Shown here: piece by piece, positions 51,575-59,431 of the stretch | How positions within the stretch are numbered: position 1 is the first letter of the stretch | Layout: each line of letters opens with the position of its first letter | NCBI RefSeq assembly: GCF_042646205.1 | Contig: NZ_JBHRTF010000004.1 | Location: forward strand, 1,054,001-1,118,000 | Source: Cellvibrio fontiphilus_A | GTDB lineage: Bacteria > Pseudomonadota > Gammaproteobacteria > Pseudomonadales > Cellvibrionaceae | Direction of reading: 5' to 3' | DNA length: 64,000 nt | The notes under the pieces: model-generated | Told to the model about the DNA's origin: nothing | What the model saw: only the letters and a program-made list of their open reading frames with translations | Database searches by the model: none | Program-made: the position numbers and the translations under genes

Positions 51575-53962
51575 TTAAAAACTACCGCTCACACCCAGCG
51601 CAAAAGAGCGTGCGGGTAAGGGCGCTTTGTCTTTCAGGAATGAAGCGTGCACCCGCGCATATTCGTCGGTAAGGTTGTTGCCTTTGAGGTAAATTTTTAA
51701 ACCGTCACGCAGGGCGTAACTGATTTGCGCATCTACCAGGGTGTAGGCATCAGTAGTGGTTTCGTAGGTGTCTATCTGATCCTGTTCAAAATAATGTTGG
51801 CTGCTTAATTCCGCCTGCCAGTTGCCACTTTCATATTGCGCACGTGCGCCCAGTCGCAGCGGTGGAATGCGCGGTAAATCGCCGCCGTCTACTAATTGCG
51901 CGCGAATGTAATCGCTGGTGAGGCTGAGTTTGAAAGGCGCAGCTAATTGCCAAATAAATTCCGTTTCAAAACCGTAGAGTTCAGCATCGCGCGCCTGATA
52001 AATAAATACCGGCAATTCGCTGCTGTGATCGTGCTCGTCTTCTGCGCCATGATCGTGTGCATCACCGGATTCGCGTGTTAAACCGGTATCGGCAAGGTAG
52101 TAGTAATTATCGATACGGTTGTAGAAGGCGTTGAGGATAAAACCAACATCGCCTTCAAATTTGCGCAGGGAAATATCCAGGTTATTGGAGCGTTCCAATT
52201 CCAAATCGCTGCGCGCCAAATCAAAATGGAATTCGCCGTCTTCATCGTTTACTAATTGCAACAGCGCGCCCACTTCATACAAACCCGAACCGATATGCGG
52301 GCCAAAAGAAAATAATTCGGCAGCTGATGGCGTGCGCTCGGCGTGTGTGTAGGAAACGCCCAGGTTGTAACCGGGCGTGAAATCCCAGACTACACCTGCT
52401 GACGCACTAAAAGGTGTGGATTCCTGATCGATAGCAAATACACGCAAATATTCTTCGGCATGTTCATCGTCGTGTTCATGTTCATCGCCATGCTCATGCT
52501 CATTTAAATCCACCATAAAATTATCGGCAGTAATTTTTACCTGCTCGATACGTGCACCCAGCTGTACCAACACATCTCCAAAGTGACGCTCCTCCATTAA
52601 ACCCAAGGCAAGGGTGCCGGTTTCGCTCGGCGGGGTAAATGCCTCTTCGCCAATAGCTTCAAAATCGCTGTGTTTGTAATGCAAACTCAGTGCACCGCGC
52701 CATTCAGCGATGGGGTGATGAAATAATTCCCAGCGCGCTTCGGCAGTTTCGTTGCGGAATGTGGTGCCCACTGTGCCATTTTCAATTTCACTGTGTTCGT
52801 AATCGGTAAAACCAAAACGGGTATTGCTCGCGCTAAAAAAGTCGTGCTCCAAATCCAGTTCACTCAACAACTGAATGCGATGTTGTTTTACATCGGCGTA
52901 CACGTCAGTTTCTTCATCGCCGTGGCTGTGACCGGGAATCGCGTATTGGCGATCCAATAACCCGTAAGAAAGGCCGACAAAACCTTCGTCCATTACCTGG
53001 CTAACACCCGCATTAAAACCCTTGGCTTCGCTCCAGGAATTAGCCAAGCGATTGCTCTCGCTATGCTCATGGCCTTCTTCCTCATGCTCCTCCCCTTCAT
53101 GTTCTTCGTGGGTTTCTACTTCTGCAGCACCGGGAATTTTGTAATTGTCGGCATCGCGCCAAAAACCATCCAAATGCAAACCCATGCTGCCCACACCGGT
53201 ATTGCCGCTACCGGAGACGAGTTTGTCGTCGGCCACGGAATCCTGCTGTACACGCCACTCGCCAAAGGTTTCGGTGGTGCGCGGCACGCGGTCATCCACC
53301 ACGTTCACTACCCCGCCAATCGCACCGCTGCCGTAAAACAGGGTCGCCGGGCCGCGCAGAATTTCAATTTGGCGCGCGGTGGAGGCCTCTGCCGCAACTG
53401 CATGGTCGGGGCCAACGCGGGAGGCATCGCCCGCATCCAAACCATTTTGGGTGACTAGCACCCGCGGGCCTTCCAAACCGCGAATAATCGGGCTGCTGCT
53501 CACTGGCCCGTAATAACTGGAGTGCACACCCACTTCATGTTTCAAGGTTTCACCCAGGGTGGACGACTGGCGCGCGCGTAGTGCATCGCCGCCCAGTACA
53601 TTCACCGGCTGCGCCGATTCCATGTTGGAGGCATGCCAGGGCAGGCCAATCACATTCACAATTTCCAGCGTGGTGCTGCTTAACACCAACTCCACCGGGC
53701 CATCGCCCTCATGTACATGGCGGGTGGTGTGGGTGTAATTGGGCGCAAACACATGCAGCTCAACATGCTTGTTGGTTACTTGCGGCAGACTGAACTCACC
53801 CTGTTCATTGGCACTGGTGCGGATCTTGGTGCCCACCACCTCAACCGTCGCCCCGGCAATCGGCAAACCCGCCGCATCGCGCACCACACCTTCCACCTGC
53901 GCCAACGCCGAACCACTCGCCGCCGCCAGTGCCAAACACAACATGGATTTTTTCATTCTCAT
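51575..53962 (-). CDS. znuD: TonB-dependent zinc receptor, ZnuD-like
   Basis: A 795-residue outer-membrane receptor. After the signal peptide (SGSALAQ) comes a carboxypeptidase-regulatory-like domain (residues 22-95), then the plug (VGVHSSYYGPVSSSPIIRGLEGPRVLV, LRGPATLFYGSGAIGG) and barrel ending in Phe. Loops carry His/Asp/Glu clusters at residues 284-300, 488-501 and 633-647, as in the zinc receptor ZnuD. The ligand is therefore probably zinc, and a Zur box overlaps its promoter. GAGGGG precedes ATG 53962. It heads an operon with the AztD-like gene. Confidence 0.87.
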   Translation of the reverse strand: MRMKKSMLCLALAAASGSALAQVEGVVRDAAGLPIAGATVEVVGTKIRTSANEQGEFSLPQVTNKHVELHVFAPNYTHTTRHVHEGDGPVELVLSSTTLEIVNVIGLPWHASNMESAQPVNVLGGDALRARQSSTLGETLKHEVGVHSSYYGPVSSSPIIRGLEGPRVLVTQNGLDAGDASRVGPDHAVAAEASTARQIEILRGPATLFYGSGAIGGVVNVVDDRVPRTTETFGEWRVQQDSVADDKLVSGSGNTGVGSMGLHLDGFWRDADNYKIPGAAEVETHEEHEGEEHEEEGHEHSESNRLANSWSEAKGFNAGVSQVMDEGFVGLSYGLLDRQYAIPGHSHGDEETDVYADVKQHRIQLLSELDLEHDFFSASNTRFGFTDYEHSEIENGTVGTTFRNETAEARWELFHHPIAEWRGALSLHYKHSDFEAIGEEAFTPPSETGTLALGLMEERHFGDVLVQLGARIEQVKITADNFMVDLNEHEHGDEHEHDDEHAEEYLRVFAIDQESTPFSASAGVVWDFTPGYNLGVSYTHAERTPSAAELFSFGPHIGSGLYEVGALLQLVNDEDGEFHFDLARSDLELERSNNLDISLRKFEGDVGFILNAFYNRIDNYYYLADTGLTRESGDAHDHGAEDEHDHSSELPVFIYQARDAELYGFETEFIWQLAAPFKLSLTSDYIRAQLVDGGDLPRIPPLRLGARAQYESGNWQAELSSQHYFEQDQIDTYETTTDAYTLVDAQISYALRDGLKIYLKGNNLTDEYARVHASFLKDKAPLPARSFALGVSGSF

Positions 53963-54054
53963 TACATCCCCTCACCGACATCAAAAGCCGCATCAAAGCC
54001 ATATCAAAACCAAGACCCGGCGCAGCATGGCCAAGTCTCTCAAATTTTTAGCAA

Positions 54055-54069
54055 TGTTATACTATAACA
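54055..54069 (-). promoter_or_regulatory. Zur box in the znuD promoter
   Basis: TGTTATA-C-TATAACA is a perfect palindrome identical to the core of the gammaproteobacterial Zur consensus. On the minus strand TTGCCC (54083-54078), 16-base spacer and TATAAC (54061-54056) form a candidate promoter for znuD whose -10 lies inside the Zur box, so zinc-loaded Zur would block it. Confidence 0.88.
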
Positions 54070-54200
54070 ATTTGAGGGGGCAACCTTTAATAAGACATAT
54101 TCTTGGTTGGCCGGTTAGCCCGGTGGTTTTGGGGGACGGAATAGGGTGGCAAGTGCTAAGCTTTGTTCACTATTCGTCAGGTGCAATTGCGGAGATTTTT

Positions 54201-54410
54201 ATGTCACTGGCTAACGAACTTGCAGCTCGCCCTTTGGCAGAACGCATTCAGGCTATGGAACAGTTATGGGATTCCCTCTGTCGCGAGCCTAACTACAACC
54301 CAAGCCCTGCATGGCATGAAGAAGTTTTAACGGAGCGTCGCGCAGAGTTGCAGCGCGGTGAGCATAAGTCATGGCAGGAAGTAAAAGCGGGTTTACGGAA
54401 CCGTTCTTAA
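54201..54410 (+). CDS. Addiction module antitoxin component
   Basis: A 69-residue protein of the putative addiction module component family (TIGR02574 type): ERIQAMEQLWDSLCRE near the start and AWHEEVLTERRAELQRGEHKSWQEVKAGLR at the end. These partner RelE/ParE toxins. GGAG precedes ATG 54201; the long upstream open frame is not translated. It lies three bases before the toxin gene. Confidence 0.83.
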   Translation: MSLANELAARPLAERIQAMEQLWDSLCREPNYNPSPAWHEEVLTERRAELQRGEHKSWQEVKAGLRNRS

Positions 54411-54413
54411 TTT

Positions 54414-54725
54414 ATGGATGAGTCACTATTTTCTATTCGTCTCACCCATTCGGCGGAGCAGGATTTGCTTTCTGGTTTTGAGTTTTACGAGTCGCAAGTT
54501 GCAGGTCTTGGCGATTATTTTGTAGATAATCTCATCGCTGATATTGATTCCCTTTGTGTAGCCGCCGGTGCACACCCCAAATCTTATGCGGGTTTCTACC
54601 GCATGCTTTCCAAACGTTTTCCTTTTGCAATCTATTACGAATTACAGGAGCGCACCGCTTATGTTGTTGCTGTGTTGGATTGCCGCCAAAATCCTGATTC
54701 GATCAAAGAGCGTTTTGATGTTTAA
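54414..54725 (+). CDS. RelE/ParE family toxin
   Basis: A 103-residue toxin of the RelE/ParE superfamily. Typical features are IRLTHSAEQDLLSGFEFYESQVAGLGDYF, KSYAGFYRMLSKRFPFAIYYEL and VVAVLDCRQNPDSIKERF. ParE members poison gyrase, RelE members cut mRNA in the ribosome; the pairing with this antitoxin family does not decide between them. The cassette lies between the Zur-controlled znuD promoter and the iron receptor gene and is followed by a strong bidirectional terminator. Confidence 0.87.
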   Translation: MDESLFSIRLTHSAEQDLLSGFEFYESQVAGLGDYFVDNLIADIDSLCVAAGAHPKSYAGFYRMLSKRFPFAIYYELQERTAYVVAVLDCRQNPDSIKERFDV

Positions 54726-54732
54726 CGAATAA

Positions 54733-54772
54733 AAACCAAAAAGCCACAGCAAGGGTGGCTTTTTGGTTTTTT
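54733..54772. terminator. Bidirectional rho-independent terminator
   Basis: AAACCAAAAAGCCAC pairs with GTGGCTTTTTGGTTT, a 15-bp stem with T-run downstream and A-run upstream, between the convergent toxin and receptor genes. Confidence 0.92.
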
Positions 54773-54788
54773 AACGCGGCGATCTGGA

Positions 54789-56897
54789 TTAGAACTTCAC
54801 TTTTACACCGACATCGATTGAGCGTTCGGTGCCAACGTAAATACCTTGGCGCAGGCTGGCGATGTATTTTTCGTCGGTGAGGTTTTTGGCGCTGGCGCTG
54901 ACGCTGACGTCTTTGTTGAATTCATACACAGCGCTTAAATCGAGCAGGGTGTAAGCATCTATCTCACCGGTGAAGAAGCCGGAGGTGTTTTCGGTGATGG
55001 GTTTGGTGTTGAGCACATCGGTGTACTGCTCGCCGGTGTGGTGCAGGCTGAGTGCGGTGCTCAGTTTGCCGGTTTTGTACTCCAGGCTGGTGTTGATAAC
55101 CCACTCAGGGACGTAAGTTACGCGGTTGCCATCGGGCGTGGTGATAGTGCCGTTGGCAGCGCGGCGGTCGCCGACAAATTCCGCGTCGGGAATGTAGGTG
55201 GCGCTGGATTTCCAGGTAAAGCCGGCGCCCAAATCCCAGCCCAATGCCGCTTCAAGACCCTGGTGCAGGGTTTCGCCGCCGTTGGTGCGCTGGAACTGGC
55301 TGTTGGAGTTGGCAGGGATGATTTGGTTGTCAAAGTCCATGCGGAAGAAGGTCAGCTCGTAGCTCAGTTTTTCACCGGCGCCACGTACACCCGCTTCAAG
55401 GTTGACTGAGCGTTCGGCGTCCAGTTCCTGGTCTTGCAGGCCGTTGAGCGCATCGCCGTTCAGCGCCGGGGAGAAGGCTTTATACACGCTGGCAAAACCT
55501 TGCAGACCTGTGTTGATTTGGTAGGTGGCACCTAAACCGGGCAGTACTTCGGTGTTGGAAGTATCGGCTTGGTTATTGGTAGCAGCGCGCTTGTTTTTGA
55601 TGGTTTGCTCGTAGCTCTCGGCGCGCAAACCAGCGGTCACGGCCAGGCGCTCGGTCACCACAAAACGGTTCTGGGCATAGAGCGCGAGACTGTCGGCAGA
55701 TTCAACCTGATCTTTGCCGATAGTACCCGTGCGCGGGGTGGCGCGGGTGGCGGCGATGGTCACGTCATCCATGGATTCATTCATCAAACGCACACCATAT
55801 TCGGTTTCGTTGGCAATGCCAAACAATTGGTGTTGCAGCTTCAGGCGGCTGTCTACCCCAAAACGTTCAAAGCTGCGGTTGTTGCCGTTGAGTGTGTCCA
55901 GGTAAACCCACTGGCCAGCGGCGACAGAGGCGGCGTTATCGGCGTTGTAGCGCCAGTAATCGCGATAGGTTTCGCTGCCAAATACCAGGGTGCTGAGTTT
56001 GGTGGTGGCGTTGATATCCCAGTCGTGGTTGATGTCCAGGCTGCGGCGGCCGCTAATGAAGTAGTCGTCCGGTGCCGGGTTTTCGTGCACGCCATCTTTA
56101 TATTGCTGCAGGAATACACCGCGGTAGGAAATATTGGCTTCGCTGTCGTAATCGCTGACTTTTACGCTCAGCCATTGGTCATCGCCCAGTGCCATGCCGG
56201 TTTTCACCATCACATCGGTCATGTCGTAGCCTTTATCCATAAAACCGTCGCTGCTGGCGCGGGTGATAAAGGCACCAAATTGGGCTTCTTGCGATGGGGT
56301 AGAACCGCCCACTTCCAGAGTTGCTTCGCGGCTATTAAAGGAGCCGGCGCGGGCTTCCAGTTGTACGCCATCTTTAGGTTGTTTGGTGATGTAGTTGATC
56401 ACCCCGCCGATGGTGCTGGGGCCGTAGCGCAATGAGGCGGCGCCTTTCAACACTTCAATACTTTCCATGCGCTGGATACGCGGGTTGTAGTAGCGGCCAT
56501 TGCCCACAAACAGGCCGGGGGCTACGGGTACGCCGTCTTCCAGAATCAGGGTTTTGTAATCCGCCGAGCTGAGGCCGCGAATACCAATGTTGGCCACAAT
56601 CGCGCTTTCTTCTTCTTGCTTGATGGCTACGCCCGGTACGGCGCGCAGCGCTTCTTCGGTAGAGCGCGGTTGTTTAAGGGTTAATTCCTCTTGGGTCACT
56701 ATGCCCACTGAGCCGGGTTGACGCTCAACATCACCCTCTTCGGTGCCAACTACTACCACTTTGGGCAGGGTTTTGGTTTCAGCAACGGCGGGCAGCGCCA
56801 TAACAGCACCACCACTTAGGGCCAGTGCAATGCCAAGAGCCAGTGGTTTTGGTAAAAAAGTGACTGCATGTGCAGTAGACAGAGCGGCGTGACGCAT
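54789..56897 (-). CDS. TonB-dependent receptor, FecA/siderophore type
   Basis: A 702-residue outer-membrane receptor. A long signal region ends at VMALPAVAE; the TonB box is KVVVVGTEEG. The plug has STEEALRAVPGVAIKQEEE, NIGIRGLSSADYKTLILEDG and EVLKGAASLRYGPSTIGGVINYITK, and the barrel ends VGVKVKF. Resemblance to FecA-like siderophore or ferric citrate receptors is by plug motifs; it lacks a FecA-type N-terminal signalling domain. It lies downstream of the PepSY gene on the same strand, so ferric iron is the probable cargo. A strict Fur box was not found just upstream. Confidence 0.85.
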   Translation of the reverse strand: MRHAALSTAHAVTFLPKPLALGIALALSGGAVMALPAVAETKTLPKVVVVGTEEGDVERQPGSVGIVTQEELTLKQPRSTEEALRAVPGVAIKQEEESAIVANIGIRGLSSADYKTLILEDGVPVAPGLFVGNGRYYNPRIQRMESIEVLKGAASLRYGPSTIGGVINYITKQPKDGVQLEARAGSFNSREATLEVGGSTPSQEAQFGAFITRASSDGFMDKGYDMTDVMVKTGMALGDDQWLSVKVSDYDSEANISYRGVFLQQYKDGVHENPAPDDYFISGRRSLDINHDWDINATTKLSTLVFGSETYRDYWRYNADNAASVAAGQWVYLDTLNGNNRSFERFGVDSRLKLQHQLFGIANETEYGVRLMNESMDDVTIAATRATPRTGTIGKDQVESADSLALYAQNRFVVTERLAVTAGLRAESYEQTIKNKRAATNNQADTSNTEVLPGLGATYQINTGLQGFASVYKAFSPALNGDALNGLQDQELDAERSVNLEAGVRGAGEKLSYELTFFRMDFDNQIIPANSNSQFQRTNGGETLHQGLEAALGWDLGAGFTWKSSATYIPDAEFVGDRRAANGTITTPDGNRVTYVPEWVINTSLEYKTGKLSTALSLHHTGEQYTDVLNTKPITENTSGFFTGEIDAYTLLDLSAVYEFNKDVSVSASAKNLTDEKYIASLRQGIYVGTERSIDVGVKVKF

Positions 56898-57019
56898 GTG
56901 AAGTTCCTTCGGTTAACAGTAGGTTGCTATAGCTGGTGTGCTTCACCCTAAGTGATTTTGGCAATCAAATACGTAAAGCATTATTTTTCAGATGCGGCAC
57001 TATAACAAACAGGAACCAT

Positions 57020-57079
57020 TTACATCAAAAATATATGAACAATGATGTAAGCCGGATGCTACCTTTTGGCTGCATCCGG
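57020..57079. repeat. Two adjacent inverted repeats in the receptor upstream region
   Basis: TTACATC pairs with GATGTAA (ending at 57050), and immediately next CCGGATGC (57052-57059) pairs with GCATCCGG (57072-57079). The second lies just beyond the PepSY stop codon and may be its terminator-like structure without a T-run; the first may be an operator for the receptor gene. Confidence 0.5.
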
Positions 57080-57114
57080 GTAGGGCGAAGTCTTCTGTGC
57101 GGGGGTGACGAGTG

Positions 57115-58665
57115 TCAGGCAGGGTCGCTGCTGGTTTCAGTCGGGATCTGACGCTTGCTTGTTGCCAGCGGCAGGCCGGGTTTCAGGCCGACGATTAATG
57201 CCAGCGCGGCAATCAACCACCAACCGTTTACCAGCAAACTCGCGCCACTCAAGGCCGCACTGCCAAAGCGGGCGATATGTGCGGTTAAGAGCAGTGCGAT
57301 CAGGGCAATCAAGAGCAGCCTCAGGCCTATGGACACTTGACGGCGGCTCTTGGCAACAAGCGCGCCAGCCGCCAGCAATACACTGCCGCCCCAGAAAAGT
57401 GCTACCGATGCCTGCGGCCACCAAAAACTGCTGATGCCGGTTAACACCAGGGCGCAGGGAAAACCCCATACGGCAGCCAGCCACAAACGTTCTGTTACAG
57501 CGCGCGGGTTGCCCGCCTGCTGCTGGCGCCGAAACCAGATGTTCATGCCGGTAGCACAGATAAAACACAGGCCCAGACCGAGCAGGGTGTAGAGGATTTT
57601 CACCGGCAAACCGCCAAAATGCCCAAAGTGCAGGCGATAGGTGGAGGCATAAATTTGCATGCCCAGATCACCGTCTGGCCAGCCCAGGCGCTTTGTTTCT
57701 TCCCCGGCCGCGTTGTATTGAACGGCGTCATACCAGGCCAGGCGATTGGGCACATAAGCCCCAATCTCAACCGCCTGCGCTGTGGTTGCAGGGTAGTGGA
57801 TTGCCAGAAAATAGGCGTTCAGGTGCGGGTAATCGCGCTGGAACTTCTCCACAATCGGCGCCACATCCAGCAGCGGCGCAGGTTCATGGGTCGGTTGCGG
57901 GTGTGGCATATACAGCTGGTTGCTAATGGCGGTGGTATCGCCTTTGTGAAAGCCGGTCGCAAAGGTAAACAACAACACTTGCGATAACCCAATCAGTGCA
58001 CCCGTGAGGGCGATAGCCAGAATAAAGGGCGTCGCCCAAACGCCAATACGGTTGTGCATATCCACCTGCTGCTGACGCGCCCCGCGATTAATACGCAAGG
58101 CGAATGCATCTTTAAAGATATTGGGGTGGGCGAGAATCCCGCTGATGGTCATGGCCACCAGCACCATGCCAATCACCCCAACCAGGGTTATGCCCCATAC
58201 CCCGGGAAGCGTCAGGGCGTAGTGCAATTTAACAACAAAGTGCGTCCATTCATGGGCGACTGCCGGCCCCAGGCTGCCATTACTGTTCAGGTGAAACTCC
58301 AGTTTCTCTCTTTTGGCTTCACCTTCGGCCCGAGCGGGGGAGGCGCCCACAATAAAGCGCGGCATATCGGTCGTGGGCATATTGACCCAAATATCCTCCA
58401 GCGCCCCAGCCTTATCACCCTTGCCGGTTTGTTGCTGGTGATGTTCGTAAATAGTCTCTACGGCGGCCTGTATCTGCGCCGGCGTCACTGTTTGGGTAGC
58501 GGCTATATCGGCCTGCTCCCACTGTTCTATGTCCGGGTAATACACGCTGACCACCCCGGTCATACACACCAAATACAGCAGGGCGGCGATAAATAACCCC
58601 AGCCCCGAGTGGGCCTTGAGGTTGGCGCGCAGGCTGTTGGATGAAAGTCTGAATGATCTGGCCAC
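57115..58665 (-). CDS. PepSY-associated membrane protein (iron-regulated type)
   Basis: A 516-residue inner-membrane protein of the PepSY-associated TM family, often adjacent to siderophore receptors and thought to act in ferric-siderophore reduction. Helices occur near the start (HSGLGLFIAALLYLVCMTGVVSVYYPDIEQWEQ), in the middle (LPGVWGITLVGVIGMVLVAMTISGI) and near the end (LWLAAVWGFPCALVLTGISSFW), with several His in between. The start is taken as GTG 58665 (VARSFRLSSN); further upstream the frame overlaps the next gene and does not resemble the family. It lies 35 bases after the small membrane protein gene. Confidence 0.82.
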   Translation of the reverse strand: MARSFRLSSNSLRANLKAHSGLGLFIAALLYLVCMTGVVSVYYPDIEQWEQADIAATQTVTPAQIQAAVETIYEHHQQQTGKGDKAGALEDIWVNMPTTDMPRFIVGASPARAEGEAKREKLEFHLNSNGSLGPAVAHEWTHFVVKLHYALTLPGVWGITLVGVIGMVLVAMTISGILAHPNIFKDAFALRINRGARQQQVDMHNRIGVWATPFILAIALTGALIGLSQVLLFTFATGFHKGDTTAISNQLYMPHPQPTHEPAPLLDVAPIVEKFQRDYPHLNAYFLAIHYPATTAQAVEIGAYVPNRLAWYDAVQYNAAGEETKRLGWPDGDLGMQIYASTYRLHFGHFGGLPVKILYTLLGLGLCFICATGMNIWFRRQQQAGNPRAVTERLWLAAVWGFPCALVLTGISSFWWPQASVALFWGGSVLLAAGALVAKSRRQVSIGLRLLLIALIALLLTAHIARFGSAALSGASLLVNGWWLIAALALIVGLKPGLPLATSKRQIPTETSSDPA

Positions 58666-58700
58666 GGTTAAATCCAAGCGAATATGTAGAGGAAAGGGGG

Positions 58701-59288
58701 TTAGAAAATGGCCGGCGTAAACAGCCAGCCTCCAAGGCTTATGCCAACAAACCAAAGCGCGGGTTTGAGCAGCGACACACGGCTTTGGCTCCATACCATC
58801 AAAGCTGGCCAGACCAGTAGTACGACCAGTGCGGCGCTGATAACGCGATTCACCAGACTGGCATCCAGCAGCGCATAAACCGCCAGGCCAATGCCAATCG
58901 CAGCACTGAGTGACAGCAGTCCAACCACCAGAATTCGCTGCGTGAGCGACAGAGCCAGCCTTTGCCAAGAGGATGTAATCACCGCCTTGGCTGCAGCCCG
59001 TGCAGCAACTGGCGCTTTTGTGTGGCTGCGCCAATCGGTGCGGAAAATGATAACGAGCAGCGCCAGCAGGCCGGGCAGCAAGCTCGCCAGGGCGGCGCCT
59101 TTATCGAAACCGGCCGCCTTCATCCAGGGCCAATAGGCCAGGGCGATACTCAACCAGCCTGCGCTAATCAGCGGCCAGTGGCGTTGCGGGCGCCGCCATG
59201 CCGCATGCAATAAGCCTATTCCCAACAGCAGCAAACACAGCCCTAGCAAGCTGCCAAGTGGGTCGATGGAGGAGAGAAACATGGACAT
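58701..59288 (-). CDS. Small membrane protein of the iron locus
   Basis: A 195-residue integral membrane protein with about six hydrophobic segments (DPLGSLLGLCLLLLGIGLL, SLLPGLLALLVIIF, ILVVGLLSLSAAIGIGLAVYALL, VISAALVVLLVWPALMVW). The size, context and topology resemble the small DUF3649/DUF3325-type companions of PepSY proteins and siderophore receptors, but the family is not certain. Two Met codons are possible (59288 and 59282). It starts 17 bases from a good Fur box and is divergent from the TonB receptor at 59432. Confidence 0.7.
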   Translation of the reverse strand: MSMFLSSIDPLGSLLGLCLLLLGIGLLHAAWRRPQRHWPLISAGWLSIALAYWPWMKAAGFDKGAALASLLPGLLALLVIIFRTDWRSHTKAPVAARAAAKAVITSSWQRLALSLTQRILVVGLLSLSAAIGIGLAVYALLDASLVNRVISAALVVLLVWPALMVWSQSRVSLLKPALWFVGISLGGWLFTPAIF

Positions 59289-59304
59289 GGGGTTACGCTC
59301 AAAA

Positions 59305-59323
59305 GATATTGCTAGCAATTATC
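59305..59323. promoter_or_regulatory. Fur box in the divergent iron region
   Basis: GATATTGCTAGCAATTATC matches the Fur 19-mer consensus at 14 of 19 positions. A weaker partial match (GGAATTATTATC) is at 59366-59377. They would control both the membrane protein operon (minus) and the receptor (plus). Confidence 0.75.
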
Positions 59324-59431
59324 ATTTGCGATTAATTTGGCGTCAATGCAATAATGTCTCCAATAGGAATTATTATCAAAATGGATTAGGTCTGTTTAAT
59401 TGTTGGGATTCGCATTTAGGAGTTATTTGCT

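Noticed and set aside
55569..56435. A 288-codon open frame antisense to the FecA-like receptor
   Set aside because: It is Gly/Ala/Val/His-biased as expected of a reversed receptor gene and has no recognisable start or motif.
57000..57007. CTATAACA as a possible Zur half-site before the FecA-like receptor
   Set aside because: Only one half-site is present and the mirrored half is absent, so it does not qualify as a Zur box.
58666..59034. 123-codon N-terminal extension of the PepSY protein
   Set aside because: It overlaps the upstream membrane protein gene in another frame, has low similarity to anything and is separated from the family start by a plausible GTG.
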